64,000 nt of DNA from Rhizobium aethiopicum (GCF_900094625.1 NZ_FMAJ01000002.1:434001-498000), one strand, 5' to 3'; shown: positions 53,749 through 62,193, counted from the stretch's first letter. Notes: generated by a model not told the origin, from the letters alone. Translations and numbers: made by a program.

Positions 53749-55497
53749 ATGCTGGTCTATGGCGATGTCGAGCGCATCGAGAGCGCAGCGGCAGTACGCG
53801 CATCGATTTCAACAATGATGTTGGCGTGCATCGGAATGCAGCCAAGCCGACAGCGCCACGAAACCCTGGTTCGAGCGTTCATCCTCACTGGAGAGCTGCT
53901 TCAGGGACTGGCTGATCAGGAATTCGGGAGAAGAGGCGCGGATGATCTGTCCGAACTTCAGGACGCAGGCGCGAAACTTCTGCACATGCAGGCACGGGCG
54001 ATCATGCAGTCGTGGCGAAACGGGTTTGCCGGCAGTCTTTCCTTTCCGGAGGATTGGACAGCCGAACTGGATTTTCTTGCCAGTGCCGATCCGGTGCGGA
54101 TGAAGCGCGCAGAGGGATACGCCTTTTACGCTTTGTATCCCGAGAGCTATATCGAGGCGGCTTCGATCTCGAATCTGACGCCCAAAACAGTCGTCATCGG
54201 CATACGAAGCATCGGGATCGGCCTCGCGGCTATGGTCTCGGCAGCCTTGGGTGCCGAGCCGGCCTATTCGCTGCGGCCAACTGGCCATCCCTTCGAGCGG
54301 CACGTGAGCGTCACACCGGCTTTGTCCAGGCGCATTCTTGCCGACCCCGAAGCCGATTTTGCCATCGTCGATGAAGGGCCGGGTCTATCCGGGAGTTCGT
54401 TCGGCTGCGTAGGTGACTGGTTGCAGGCCAACGGTGTGGCGCCTGATCGGCTTCATTTTTTCCCGAGCCATACAGGTGAACCGGGCCGGCATGCAAGCGA
54501 GACGCATCGCACCCGTTGGCGAGATCGGCCACGCCATGTCGTCAGCTTCGACGATCTTATCCTGAAGGCGCAAGATCCAAAACATCGTCTGCAGACATGG
54601 GCGGCCGATGTTGTCGGAGTTGCGCGTTCGTCGTGGCGGGACCTCTCCGGTGGCGCATGGCGGGCTGTTCGGTATCGCGATCCCTCGCATTGGCCGCCGA
54701 GCTATATGCAGATGGAAAAACGCAAATTCCTGATGGAAGCCGAAGGAGGTGCCTGGCATGTCAAGTTTGCCGGGCTTTGCGGGGGCGCAGTCGACAAGGC
54801 CAAGACAGGCTCTTTGCTGAGCGAAGCCGGCTTTATTCCTAGGATTGTCGGCACCTGTCACGGATTTATTATCGACGAATGGCTAGGAGGAACGCCCCTC
54901 GAAGAAAGCGGTGTAGGCAGGCGCCACATCGTGGATCACCTCGGACGTTATCTCGGTTTTCGTGCCCGTCACCTTTCGGCACGAAACAGCGGCGCCTCGA
55001 TCCAGGAGCTTGGCGAAATGGCTATGTTCAACATTGCGGAAGCGGCAGGATCAGACATAGCAAAAAAATTGCCGCGTGTGATAGGCACGCCCGAGCGCCT
55101 ATCCGGACGATTGCGACGGGTCGATACGGACAACCGGCTTCACCTATGGGAATGGCTGACCACCCCTACAGGGCGAATCATCAAGACGGATGCGCTCGAT
55201 CATAATGCAGCCCATGATCTGATTGGATGCCAGGACATTGCCTGGGACGTCGCGGGTGCCGGCGTGGAATTCGAACTCTCGAGCAAGGAGCGCCATCGTG
55301 TTGTCGAGCTCGTCGGCCGGGAAGCGGACTGCGATTTGCGCGACGACGTACTCGAGTTTTTTGAGGGATGTTATCTCGGTTTTCAAATAGGGCTATGGTC
55401 GCAGGCTAGGGCGAGCGTCGATTGCGGCGAGACCGAGCGTATTGAGTGCACCATCAAACGTTACCTGGACCGCCTGCTGAAATTGATTGGATCCTGA
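53749..55497 (+). CDS. Phosphoribosyltransferase-like and kinase-like two-domain protein
   Basis: A 582-residue protein. The start has AAGGAGAGG upstream. The N-terminal half includes TVVIGIRSIGIGLAAMVSAAL (148-168) and the PRPP-loop-like FAIVDEGPGLSGSSFG (204-219), as in phosphoribosyltransferases. The C-terminal half (about 325-560) resembles an aminoglycoside/choline phosphotransferase: WHVKFAGLCGG with K339, GFIIDEWLGGTPLE, and a late TDALDHNAAHDLIGCQDIAWD. Both assignments are by eye. It is divergent from ino1 across 146 bp, so shared control is likely. No established function. Confidence 0.7.
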   Translation: MLVYGDVERIESAAAVRASISTMMLACIGMQPSRQRHETLVRAFILTGELLQGLADQEFGRRGADDLSELQDAGAKLLHMQARAIMQSWRNGFAGSLSFPEDWTAELDFLASADPVRMKRAEGYAFYALYPESYIEAASISNLTPKTVVIGIRSIGIGLAAMVSAALGAEPAYSLRPTGHPFERHVSVTPALSRRILADPEADFAIVDEGPGLSGSSFGCVGDWLQANGVAPDRLHFFPSHTGEPGRHASETHRTRWRDRPRHVVSFDDLILKAQDPKHRLQTWAADVVGVARSSWRDLSGGAWRAVRYRDPSHWPPSYMQMEKRKFLMEAEGGAWHVKFAGLCGGAVDKAKTGSLLSEAGFIPRIVGTCHGFIIDEWLGGTPLEESGVGRRHIVDHLGRYLGFRARHLSARNSGASIQELGEMAMFNIAEAAGSDIAKKLPRVIGTPERLSGRLRRVDTDNRLHLWEWLTTPTGRIIKTDALDHNAAHDLIGCQDIAWDVAGAGVEFELSSKERHRVVELVGREADCDLRDDVLEFFEGCYLGFQIGLWSQARASVDCGETERIECTIKRYLDRLLKLIGS

Positions 55498-55523
55498 CCG
55501 CGGCGGTCTGGATCGGAGGTTTA

Positions 55524-56267
55524 TCAGCAAAGTGACGGAGGGGGTTCCGCCATCGGATGGCGGGTTCCATGTTCCACCAGATAGACTTCCCGTTCCGGAT
55601 TAGCACGAATGACAAAGCCAGCGCTTCTCAGCATTGCTTCGACAGCCGCCTTGTTCGGAATGAACCAATTGGTGGGGTCGCCGGCGTAGCGTTCCTCCAC
55701 GAAATATAGTTTTGGAAAGCCGCGCTGCTCAAATATTGCCGCGTTGAAGAAGTCATAATTCTGGCTGAGTGCCGCGACTTCCTCTTCACCGCGCTGCATG
55801 CATTGAAACAGCATCTTTCCGCCGACGACATGCTCATGCAGAAGATCGAGTGCCAACAGCGGATGCCGCAGGTGATAAAGGACACCCATGAAAAGAACCA
55901 GGTCAAATCTCTCCCTGAGTTTTTCCACCTCGTACACCGACATCAGCTTGAACTCGATATCCGCACCTGTCTGTCTGGCGGCGAATTCGGCTTGCCTGAG
56001 ATAATGCGGGTCGGAATCGATTCCGACGACCCGTCCTGCATTTCTTCTCTTCATCTCAAGCGAGTAGAACCCGGCGTTGCAGCCGATGTCGAGAACACTG
56101 CACCCGCGGAGATCTTCAGGCACAACCTGCTGAAAATGGGCCCATTTGAAGGACGGGTAGTCACCGAGGAAATGATCCGGTGCGGTCTGGACGCCGTTAA
56201 TCCGCAGATTGTGAAACCATGGCCCCAGGGCTGCGATGTCGCTTTCCAGTCGAGCCTTCTCGTTCAT
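55524..56267 (-). CDS. SAM-dependent methyltransferase (CmoB/DUF1698-like)
   Basis: A 247-residue class I methyltransferase. SAM motif I is VLDIGCNAGFYSLEM, motif II is VVGIDSDPHYL, and FDLVLFMGVLYHLRHPL follows. The N-terminus (WFHNLRINGVQTAPDHFLGDYP) matches the CmoB-like group that acts on carbohydrate or tRNA acceptors. It faces the PRTase/kinase-like gene end to end and has the small HhH gene just upstream. It likely modifies the product of the inositol cluster. Confidence 0.88.
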   Translation of the reverse strand: MNEKARLESDIAALGPWFHNLRINGVQTAPDHFLGDYPSFKWAHFQQVVPEDLRGCSVLDIGCNAGFYSLEMKRRNAGRVVGIDSDPHYLRQAEFAARQTGADIEFKLMSVYEVEKLRERFDLVLFMGVLYHLRHPLLALDLLHEHVVGGKMLFQCMQRGEEEVAALSQNYDFFNAAIFEQRGFPKLYFVEERYAGDPTNWFIPNKAAVEAMLRSAGFVIRANPEREVYLVEHGTRHPMAEPPPSLC

Positions 56268-56292
56268 TCCTCACTCCAATCATCAACGCCGA

Positions 56293-56556
56293 TCATTCCT
56301 TCGAATGCGCCGCCGAGATGTGTGTTCGGTTACGTTTGAACTTTCTGATCGCCGAGCGTATGTGTTCGACGGACCGCGGGCCAATCCCATCGAGCTGAAG
56401 AAGTTCAGCGTTCTTCTTGTCTGCCAATTGGCTCATTCGGTGAATTCCACTTCTGGCGAGAGATCGGGCTATCCATCCAGGCAGACAGGTGGTCAATAAG
56501 AGATCTTCGGTATCTCCCCGTCCAATCTTCGTCCGCTTTCGAGATACCTGCGGCAT
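56293..56556 (-). CDS. Small RpoA-CTD/helix-hairpin-helix-like protein
   Basis: An 87-residue protein. Residues about 30-75 (IARSLARSGIHRMSQLADKK, AELLQLDGIGPRSVEHIR) match the RNA polymerase alpha C-terminal or helix-hairpin-helix fold. GIGPRS is the nucleic-acid-binding hairpin. It lies 25 bp upstream of the methyltransferase on the same strand. Binding DNA or another protein is likely, and a regulatory role for the cluster is inference. Its opposite-strand ORFs are shadows. Confidence 0.72.
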   Translation of the reverse strand: MPQVSRKRTKIGRGDTEDLLLTTCLPGWIARSLARSGIHRMSQLADKKNAELLQLDGIGPRSVEHIRSAIRKFKRNRTHISAAHSKE

Positions 56557-56735
56557 GTTCAGCTTTAGCCGGGTTCGTCAGATTGTGGTCGAACCCTCTC
56601 GATGGTTTTCGGTTCCCGCTGAAAAAGAAAAATCCGGCAATATCGTGCGAAATTCTACAGGGCTCGGCCCACGCGAAGAGCCCGGGAGCCAACGGCGCCA
56701 AGACTGTCGCTGGACACGCGGCGAAGCTGCGACCT

Positions 56736-57323
56736 TTATCGTTGCGCACTCACGATGAGCCACCGGGTCGGCTTGCCGTCATATCCGCCGCCATCGCTTT
56801 CCTCGATCGCGAGGTTGCGCCAGCCGCCTGCCGTCAGAAGCTTCGATAGCCAACCGGCGGATGGATAGTTGTAATAGCGCCCTAAGTTGTCATGCCCTTC
56901 GGCTTCTCCCGACTTGAAGCTTGCGTGGAGGATGCCGCCGGTTCTGAGCGCGCGGTGAATACGGGTGAAAACATCAGGCAGGTTCGGCCTTGGGACATGA
57001 AGGAGGCTCGCCTCGGCCCAGACGCCGTCGAAAGCGGCCTCGGCGTTCAGATCCTCAAAGAGCATGATCTTAACCGTCCTGCCGATTCGTGCCTCGGCCT
57101 GTCTTGCGAGTTGAGGCGAGCCGTCAGTTGCGGTCACGTCGAAGCCTTGAGAGAGCATGTAGGCGCTGTCCTGGCCGCCGCCGCAGCCAAGTTCGAGGAT
57201 CGCGGCCCCTGGCGCAAGTCGGGCAAGAAAAGCGTCGAGCTTCAGTTTCGGCAGGCTTCGCGCTCGGTTGGCGTATATCTCGGCGTTGTTGTCGTAGAAG
57301 GCGGAGGTGCGGTCATGGGGCAT
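56736..57323 (-). CDS. Small class I SAM-dependent methyltransferase
   Basis: A 195-residue methyltransferase (Methyltransf_11/25 type). It has SAM motif I ILELGCGGGQDSAYML, motif II VTATDGSPQL and post-motif GVWAEASLLHVPR. The ATG is at the conserved start (MPHDRTSAFYDNN); a longer frame reads antisense through the toxin gene and was rejected. It overlaps the ParE toxin gene by 11 bp. Between it and the HhH gene lie 180 bp with nothing recognised. Confidence 0.87.
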   Translation of the reverse strand: MPHDRTSAFYDNNAEIYANRARSLPKLKLDAFLARLAPGAAILELGCGGGQDSAYMLSQGFDVTATDGSPQLARQAEARIGRTVKIMLFEDLNAEAAFDGVWAEASLLHVPRPNLPDVFTRIHRALRTGGILHASFKSGEAEGHDNLGRYYNYPSAGWLSKLLTAGGWRNLAIEESDGGGYDGKPTRWLIVSAQR

Positions 57324-57648
57324 GGGGAGCGGCCGGTCCGGATCGTCGGTTGGATTGGAGATGTCTTTCGGCAAGCCGGTCGGCGCCGATGATGTCGATG
57401 ACGAGGATGCCGTCCGGTATTTGCCGGTAGAACGCAACATGACGCATGTGGAGGAGGCGGCGCAGGCCAGCGCCGAGCTCGCCACATTCATCTCCCATGG
57501 AGGGCACGCGCGAAAGAAGGATGAAAATCCGGTCCCAGTCGAGAAGATAGGCATCGGCTTGGGCTTCGCCGAAATGCAGACTGGCATATTCGTCGATGCC
57601 TGCCAGCACGGCGTCCGCCATTCGGGTCAGCCTATAGGTAGGTGTCAC
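57313..57648 (-). CDS. ParE/RelE-type toxin
   Basis: A 111-residue toxin of a type II system. The ParE-like core is YRLTRMADAVLAGIDEYASL, GELGAGLRRLLHMRHVAFYR and DGILVIDIIGADRLAERHL. The tail is longer than usual (about 100). Its start overlaps the antitoxin end by 17 bp. In characterised relatives the toxin blocks DNA gyrase; that is a family inference. Confidence 0.87.
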   Translation of the reverse strand: MTPTYRLTRMADAVLAGIDEYASLHFGEAQADAYLLDWDRIFILLSRVPSMGDECGELGAGLRRLLHMRHVAFYRQIPDGILVIDIIGADRLAERHLQSNRRSGPAAPHAP

Positions 57649-57883
57649 GCAGCTTCGCCTTCGTGTCCAACAGGATATCGGGAATGCGCCGTTCGCCGAC
57701 GCCGCTCTCCTCGGCCTTTCTCAGAATGTCGCGCAGTTCTTCGTCGTCGAGTTTTCGATCGTCCTGGTCCTTGACGATCAGCTCAGTCAGGAATGCGTCG
57801 GCACTGTCGTATCTGCCGCTTGCGACACGGCGCGCAACATAATCCGCCAGATCATCCGGTAGCGAGATCGTCATTTTCGCCAT
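57632..57883 (-). CDS. ParD-type antitoxin
   Basis: An 83-residue antitoxin with an N-terminal ribbon-helix-helix (MAKMTISLPDDLADYVARRV) and SGRYDSADAFLTELIV, the usual ParD middle. The chosen ATG is the conserved start, and the longer frame runs into a neighbouring remnant. It is first in the ParDE operon and should repress it together with ParE. Confidence 0.88.
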   Translation of the reverse strand: MAKMTISLPDDLADYVARRVASGRYDSADAFLTELIVKDQDDRKLDDEELRDILRKAEESGVGERRIPDILLDTKAKLRDTYL

Positions 57884-57978
57884 TGAATTCGCTGCCGTCC
57901 GTGCGTGCCGGTTCAGCTGTCCCTGATGCCAGTTGCCATTCCCACTGTGTGATAGAAGCGTTGCGGGCCGCCGTCGAG

Positions 57979-58110
57979 CTCTTGGGTCACATAATAGGCA
58001 GTCTTTTCTATCGATGTGAACGGCGTGCTCGATATCCCTGAATGGGCAGCGCACGTCAGGATATCGGCATCATGACACTCGGCCGTGGTGAAAATGTACG
58101 CATCGCGGTT
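57979..58110 (-). pseudogene. PIN-domain (VapC-like) remnant
   Basis: In the 333-bp gap between parD and ilvE the minus strand encodes RDAYIFTTAECHDADILTCA and IEKTAYY in one frame. The first part matches the C-terminal acidic motif region of PIN toxins (DAYI..TA..H.A.ILT). No start or upstream PIN motifs are recognisable. It looks like a decayed toxin gene. Nothing else was seen in the gap. Confidence 0.45.
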
Positions 58111-58216
58111 GCGAGTTTGAGAACTGCCGCTAGCCCGACCGCTTTGCGGGCGAGGCCGAGAGCGGCGCCCACCGTGTCGGTGTTGACGCCGCCGTTCGCG
58201 TGGAACGTTTGGAAGT

Positions 58217-59317
58217 TCAGGCGGTGATGAGGCGTGTCCAGCCGTGCTCATCGTTCGTTACGCCCTTCTGCAGGCTGACGAGCTGCTGGCGCAGTTCGCT
58301 GGTCAGCTTGCCGGTCTGTCCGTCTCCGACCAGAAACTCGCCGCCGGCATGTCGAACCAGACCGATGCCCGCGAGGACCGCGGCGGTGCCGCAAGCGAAG
58401 GCTTCGACGAGCCGGCCGCTGGCGGCATCCTCCTGCCATTCCGCGAAGGAGTAGGGACGCTGCTCCACGCGCAAGCCCCTTTCCTCGGCGAGCACGATGA
58501 CGGAAGCCCGAGTGATGCCCGGCAGGATGGTGCCGCCGAGGGGCGGGGTTACGATCGATCCATCTTTCATCACAAAGAAGACGTTCATTCCGCCGAGTTC
58601 TTCGACCCAGCGATGCTCCGCGGCATCGAGAAAGACGACCTGGTCACAACCCCTCTTCGACGCCTCGGCTTGCGCCACGAGGCTGGCTGCGTAGTTTCCG
58701 CCGCATTTTGCAGCGCCGGTGCCGCCGCTGGCTGCACGGGTGTATTCGGTCTCGACCCAAAGGGAGACGGCCTTCGCGCCGCCCTTGAAATAGGCGCCGA
58801 CCGGAGAGGCGATGATGCAGAAGACATATTCCTGAGCCGGGCGAACGCCGAGAAACGCCTCGTTGGCGAACATGAAGGGGCGGAGGTAAAGGCTGGCGTC
58901 GCCGGACGGAATCCAGGCCTTGTCAACGCGAACCAGTGCTTCGACCGCCTTCAGGAAGAGTTCTTCGGGCACAGGAGGCATCGCCATGCGGGTCGCCGAC
59001 TGCGCGAAGCGGCGCGCATTCTCTTCAGGCCGGAAGAGCAGAATCCGGCCATCATCTGCCTTGTAGGCTTTCATGCCCTCGAAGATTTCCTGAGCGTAGT
59101 GCAGCACGGCGCTTGCAGGATCGAGCTCCAAGGGCCGCCTGGGCGTAACCTTCGCGTCGTGCCAGCCCTTGTCGGCAGTCCATCGGGCCAGGACCATGTG
59201 ATCCGTGAAGATCTTGCCGAAGCCGGGTGCCTCCAGTGCCTGGATGCGGTTGGCGTCCGAGACCGGGGACTTGTGGAGTTCGATTTTGATTTCAGGAGAG
59301 GCCGACGTCACGGTCAT
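58217..59317 (-). CDS. ilvE: Branched-chain amino acid aminotransferase
   Basis: A 366-residue fold-type IV PLP enzyme of the longer (group II, about 360-residue) kind. It catalyses the last transamination to valine, leucine and isoleucine. Motifs are LHYAQEIFEGMKAYK, LYLRPFMFANEAFLGV, CGGNYAASLVAQAEASKRGC and VEELGGMNVFFV, with the PLP lysine just before CGGNYA. The 120-residue upstream extension was rejected. It is divergent from a class I/II aminotransferase gene. Confidence 0.95.
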   Translation of the reverse strand: MTVTSASPEIKIELHKSPVSDANRIQALEAPGFGKIFTDHMVLARWTADKGWHDAKVTPRRPLELDPASAVLHYAQEIFEGMKAYKADDGRILLFRPEENARRFAQSATRMAMPPVPEELFLKAVEALVRVDKAWIPSGDASLYLRPFMFANEAFLGVRPAQEYVFCIIASPVGAYFKGGAKAVSLWVETEYTRAASGGTGAAKCGGNYAASLVAQAEASKRGCDQVVFLDAAEHRWVEELGGMNVFFVMKDGSIVTPPLGGTILPGITRASVIVLAEERGLRVEQRPYSFAEWQEDAASGRLVEAFACGTAAVLAGIGLVRHAGGEFLVGDGQTGKLTSELRQQLVSLQKGVTNDEHGWTRLITA

Positions 59318-59535
59318 TGCTGGCACCTTGATAGTAAAATGAATAGTGGCGGCGACACTACCGCCGCCGAGCCGGTTTTGGAAAGGTCTGAAGCAGCCGG
59401 TTTCGGCTTGATCAGAGGAATAATCGCTTGATGTGGCTGACGTCGAGCAACAAATTCCGAATCGAGCGCCTTCGATCATGGATGGCGTCACCATCAAGTG
59501 AATCCGAGACATCAGCAGCATCCGAAAGGATTCGG

Positions 59536-59550
59536 TTGTCACCATGACAA
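59536..59550. promoter_or_regulatory. Inverted repeat, candidate operator in the ilvE/aminotransferase divergent region
   Basis: TTGTCA-CCA-TGACAA is a perfect 6+3+6 dyad in the 308-bp divergent region, 83 bp before the aminotransferase start. The same core is at 2321-2333. TAGGTCAG (59556-59563) follows, the inverse of CTGACCTA at 2370-2377. No other gene is seen in the gap. Confidence 0.55.
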
Positions 59551-59625
59551 GAAAATAGGTCAGTATTATTGACATAATTTCCCGCGCATGTTTTGTCGGA
59601 AGCATAGAAAATACGAGGAAACTCC

Positions 59626-60846
59626 ATGCTGAACTGGGACACCATGTTTGCGTCGCGCTCGTCGCGCATGCGCGCATCCGAAATCCGCGAACTCCTGAAG
59701 CTTCTCGACCAGCCCGACATCATTTCCTTTGCCGGCGGCATACCGGATCCGGCGCTGTTTCCGGCCGAGGAATTCCAGCGGGCCTATGCAGATATTTTCT
59801 CGGGTGCTGCGGTCAACTCGGCGCTGCAATATTCGCTGAGCGAAGGTTACAAGCCTTTGCGCGAATGGCTGGCCAGGCAGATGGCGGCGCTCGGTATTCC
59901 CTGCGAACTCGACAATGTCTTCATCGTCTCCGGCTCGCAGCAGGGGCTCGATTATCTCGGCAAGCTCTTCCTGTCGCCCAATGATACCGCGCTCGTGACC
60001 TGGCCGACCTATCTTGGCGCCCTGCAGGCCTTCAACGCCTATGAACCGGCCTACGACCAGTTGACGCCGAACGGCAACCGGACACCCGAATCCTATCGCG
60101 TCGCCGCGGCCGCTGCTGGCGGCAAAGTGAAGTTTGCCTATCTCTCCGCCGATTTCTCCAATCCCACAGGCGAAACCGTCGATCTCGCCGGCCGCCAGCG
60201 GGTGCTAGCGCTTGCCGAAGAGCTCGATGTCGCCGTCATCGAGGATGGAGCCTATCAGTCGCTGCGTTACGACGGCGATCCGATCCCGCCGATCCTGGCG
60301 CTCGAAATCGCCGAGAAGGGCCATATCAACGATACGCGCACGATCTATTGCGGCAGCTTCTCCAAGACTCTCGCGCCCGGCCTGCGCGTCGGCTTCATCG
60401 TCGCCAATGCGCCTGTCATCCGCAAGCTGGTGCTGATGAAGCAGGCGGCCGACCTGCATTCCTCGACGATCAACCAGATCGCCATCACACAGGTCGCCGA
60501 GCGCGGTTTCGATGCGCAGGTCGCAAAGATCAAGGCCGCCTATATCGGGCGCCGCGACTGCATGCTGGCGGCGCTTCAGAAATATATGCCGAAGGGCATC
60601 AGTTGGACGAAGCCGGAGGGCGGCATGTTCATCTGGATCACGCTGCCGGAGAGCATGGACGGCGCCAAGCTGCTGGCGAAATCGCTCGAGAGCGCCAAGG
60701 TCGCCTTTGTGCCCGGCAAGGCCTTCTTCGCCGACGGCTCCGGCGCCAATACCTTCCGCGTCAGCTTCTCCTGCGCGAATGAGCAGATGATCGAGGACGG
60801 GATTGGTCGGTTGGGTCGGTTGATTGCTGAGGAGATGGGTGAGTGA
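59626..60846 (+). CDS. Class I/II PLP-dependent aminotransferase
   Basis: A 406-residue fold-type I aminotransferase of the LysN/2-aminoadipate (MocR-like domain) type. It has DIISFAGGIPDPALFP, VSGSQQGLDYL, YLSADFSNPTGE and the PLP lysine in YCGSFSKTLAPGLRVGF. No N-terminal GntR domain is present. Possible substrates are aromatic or branched amino acids or 2-aminoadipate. AGGAAA precedes the ATG. It ends at a RIME-like element. Confidence 0.9.
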   Translation: MLNWDTMFASRSSRMRASEIRELLKLLDQPDIISFAGGIPDPALFPAEEFQRAYADIFSGAAVNSALQYSLSEGYKPLREWLARQMAALGIPCELDNVFIVSGSQQGLDYLGKLFLSPNDTALVTWPTYLGALQAFNAYEPAYDQLTPNGNRTPESYRVAAAAAGGKVKFAYLSADFSNPTGETVDLAGRQRVLALAEELDVAVIEDGAYQSLRYDGDPIPPILALEIAEKGHINDTRTIYCGSFSKTLAPGLRVGFIVANAPVIRKLVLMKQAADLHSSTINQIAITQVAERGFDAQVAKIKAAYIGRRDCMLAALQKYMPKGISWTKPEGGMFIWITLPESMDGAKLLAKSLESAKVAFVPGKAFFADGSGANTFRVSFSCANEQMIEDGIGRLGRLIAEEMGE

Positions 60847-60880
60847 GTGTTGGGAGTGGGTGCAACGATAACCGTTGTGC

Positions 60881-61057
60881 CGTGCAGCCCCCTCATCCGA
60901 CCCTTCGGGCCACCTTCTCCCCGCTGGGGAGAAGAGGGGAGCAAGCCGCTTGCTTCTCTTTCCACCGCAGACGTTTCTAGGAAATGAGACGTTGCCACGA
61001 TTCTGCTTCTCCCCAGCGGGGAGAAGATGCCGGCAGGCAGATGAGGGGGCTGCACGG
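60881..61057. repeat. RIME-like element with long inverted arms
   Basis: GTGCAGCCCCCTCATC (60882-60897) pairs with GATGAGGGGGCTGCAC (61040-61055). Inside it, CTTCTCCCC and GGGGAGAAG modules occur on both arms (about 60914-60934 and 61006-61026). Related modules lie at 4886-5030. It fills most of the 303-bp gap between two genes. Confidence 0.8.
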
Positions 61058-61070
61058 CGCGCCCTCTCTT

Positions 61071-61125
61071 CCGTCATTCCTGTGCTCGTCACAGGAATCC
61101 AGCCACGGCGCGTTGCCACGCTTGG
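61071..61125. repeat. Interspersed palindromic repeat, copy 3
   Basis: GTCATTCCTGTGCTCGTCAC is followed by AGGAATCCAGCCACGGCGCG, nearly identical to the copy at 16870-16935, then diverging. It abuts the RIME-like element and lies just past the end of the DUF2278 gene. Confidence 0.75.
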
Positions 61126-61149
61126 CAAACCAGCCAGCCGGAACGCCAA

Positions 61150-62193
61150 TCAAAAAATCGTCGTCCAGCCCTCGTTGGCCGTTTCGCTCTTGCCGTAGCC
61201 GACGCGGTCGGCGACTGCTCCGTCGGTGTTGAGCAGGATGATGTCGCCGCCGCGGTTGGCGAGCTGCGGGCCGCCGGCTTCGGCGTCGAGCGCAAAGGTG
61301 CGGATCTCGCCTGCGGCAAGCCTTCCAGACAGCGTCTGCGTCCGGCCGTTTTCGTCCTTCAACTTCCAGCCGTCGAGCGATACAGATATATCGGAGCGGT
61401 TGATGATCGTCACCGTCTCATTCTCGATGCCGCCTTCGCCGTTCACCGGGTTGATCAGCGCGGCGATGATGCGCAGCGACGAGGCGACGATCGGCTGCGG
61501 CCGGCGCGTGCCTTCGCCGCGACCCTGGCCGCCGCGGTTTTCCGAAACCGGATGACCGGTCTCCGCATCGGTGTTCCAGTTCTGCGACTGGAAGCAGAGG
61601 AAGATCGCCGCCCATTCGTCGGTATCGGTAAAGTGGACGAGCAGCGCCCCGTCCTGGTTCGGGCCATTGGTGGCCTTGAAGCTGCCGCCGTCACCCTGGT
61701 TCATGTGGATGTCGTGGATACCGTTGCCCGGCTCGAAATCGAAATATTGGTCGGGCTTGTTGTGCTCCGGTCCCCAGGCTTCGCCGAAGGCGTAGAAATG
61801 GATATCGGGATTGGCAATGCCTTCCTCGACGATCGGCTCGATGAATTCGCGCAGGTCGTTCTTCGGGCCGGAGAGCTGGAAGGGCGCGACGTCCATATCC
61901 TCGCGCTCGATCATCCCGCCGCGGACATAATCGATCGCGAGCTCAGGCCGGTCTCTGCGGATGTCGGTCAGGCCCATCGGCAGGGCTTCGAGCGCCTCCG
62001 TCAGCGTCGCATGCGTGAAATCGACGATATTGGCGTAAAGCAGGTCGTGCGGCGACATTTTGGAGCGGACGTTCAGCGCGATGCGATAGCTGACGCCGTT
62101 CGCCTCGATGCGGATCTCGATATGGGGATCGTTGTCGTCGTCAAGGGCGAGCGCGCTTGCGGTGCCTTTCAAGACCTTGTAATTCTTCAGCAT
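61150..62193 (-). CDS. DUF2278 protein with C-terminal lamin-tail domain
   Basis: A 347-residue protein. Residues 1 to about 225 are DUF2278 (YukJ-like: YKVLKGTASALALDDDNDPH, YIDYVRGGM region, and NGIHDIHMNQGD). Residues about 235-347 are an Ig-like lamin tail domain (GIENETVTIINRSDISVSLD, GWKLKDENGR, LNTDGAVADRVGY). No signal peptide is present. The DHIHMNQG-type His motif suggests a metal site. The biochemical role of the family is not established. Confidence 0.85.
   Translation of the reverse strand: MLKNYKVLKGTASALALDDDNDPHIEIRIEANGVSYRIALNVRSKMSPHDLLYANIVDFTHATLTEALEALPMGLTDIRRDRPELAIDYVRGGMIEREDMDVAPFQLSGPKNDLREFIEPIVEEGIANPDIHFYAFGEAWGPEHNKPDQYFDFEPGNGIHDIHMNQGDGGSFKATNGPNQDGALLVHFTDTDEWAAIFLCFQSQNWNTDAETGHPVSENRGGQGRGEGTRRPQPIVASSLRIIAALINPVNGEGGIENETVTIINRSDISVSLDGWKLKDENGRTQTLSGRLAAGEIRTFALDAEAGGPQLANRGGDIILLNTDGAVADRVGYGKSETANEGWTTIF

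Noticed and set aside
58244..59431. A 395-residue plus-strand ORF opposite ilvE
   Set aside because: It is the antisense of ilvE and lacks recognisable motifs.
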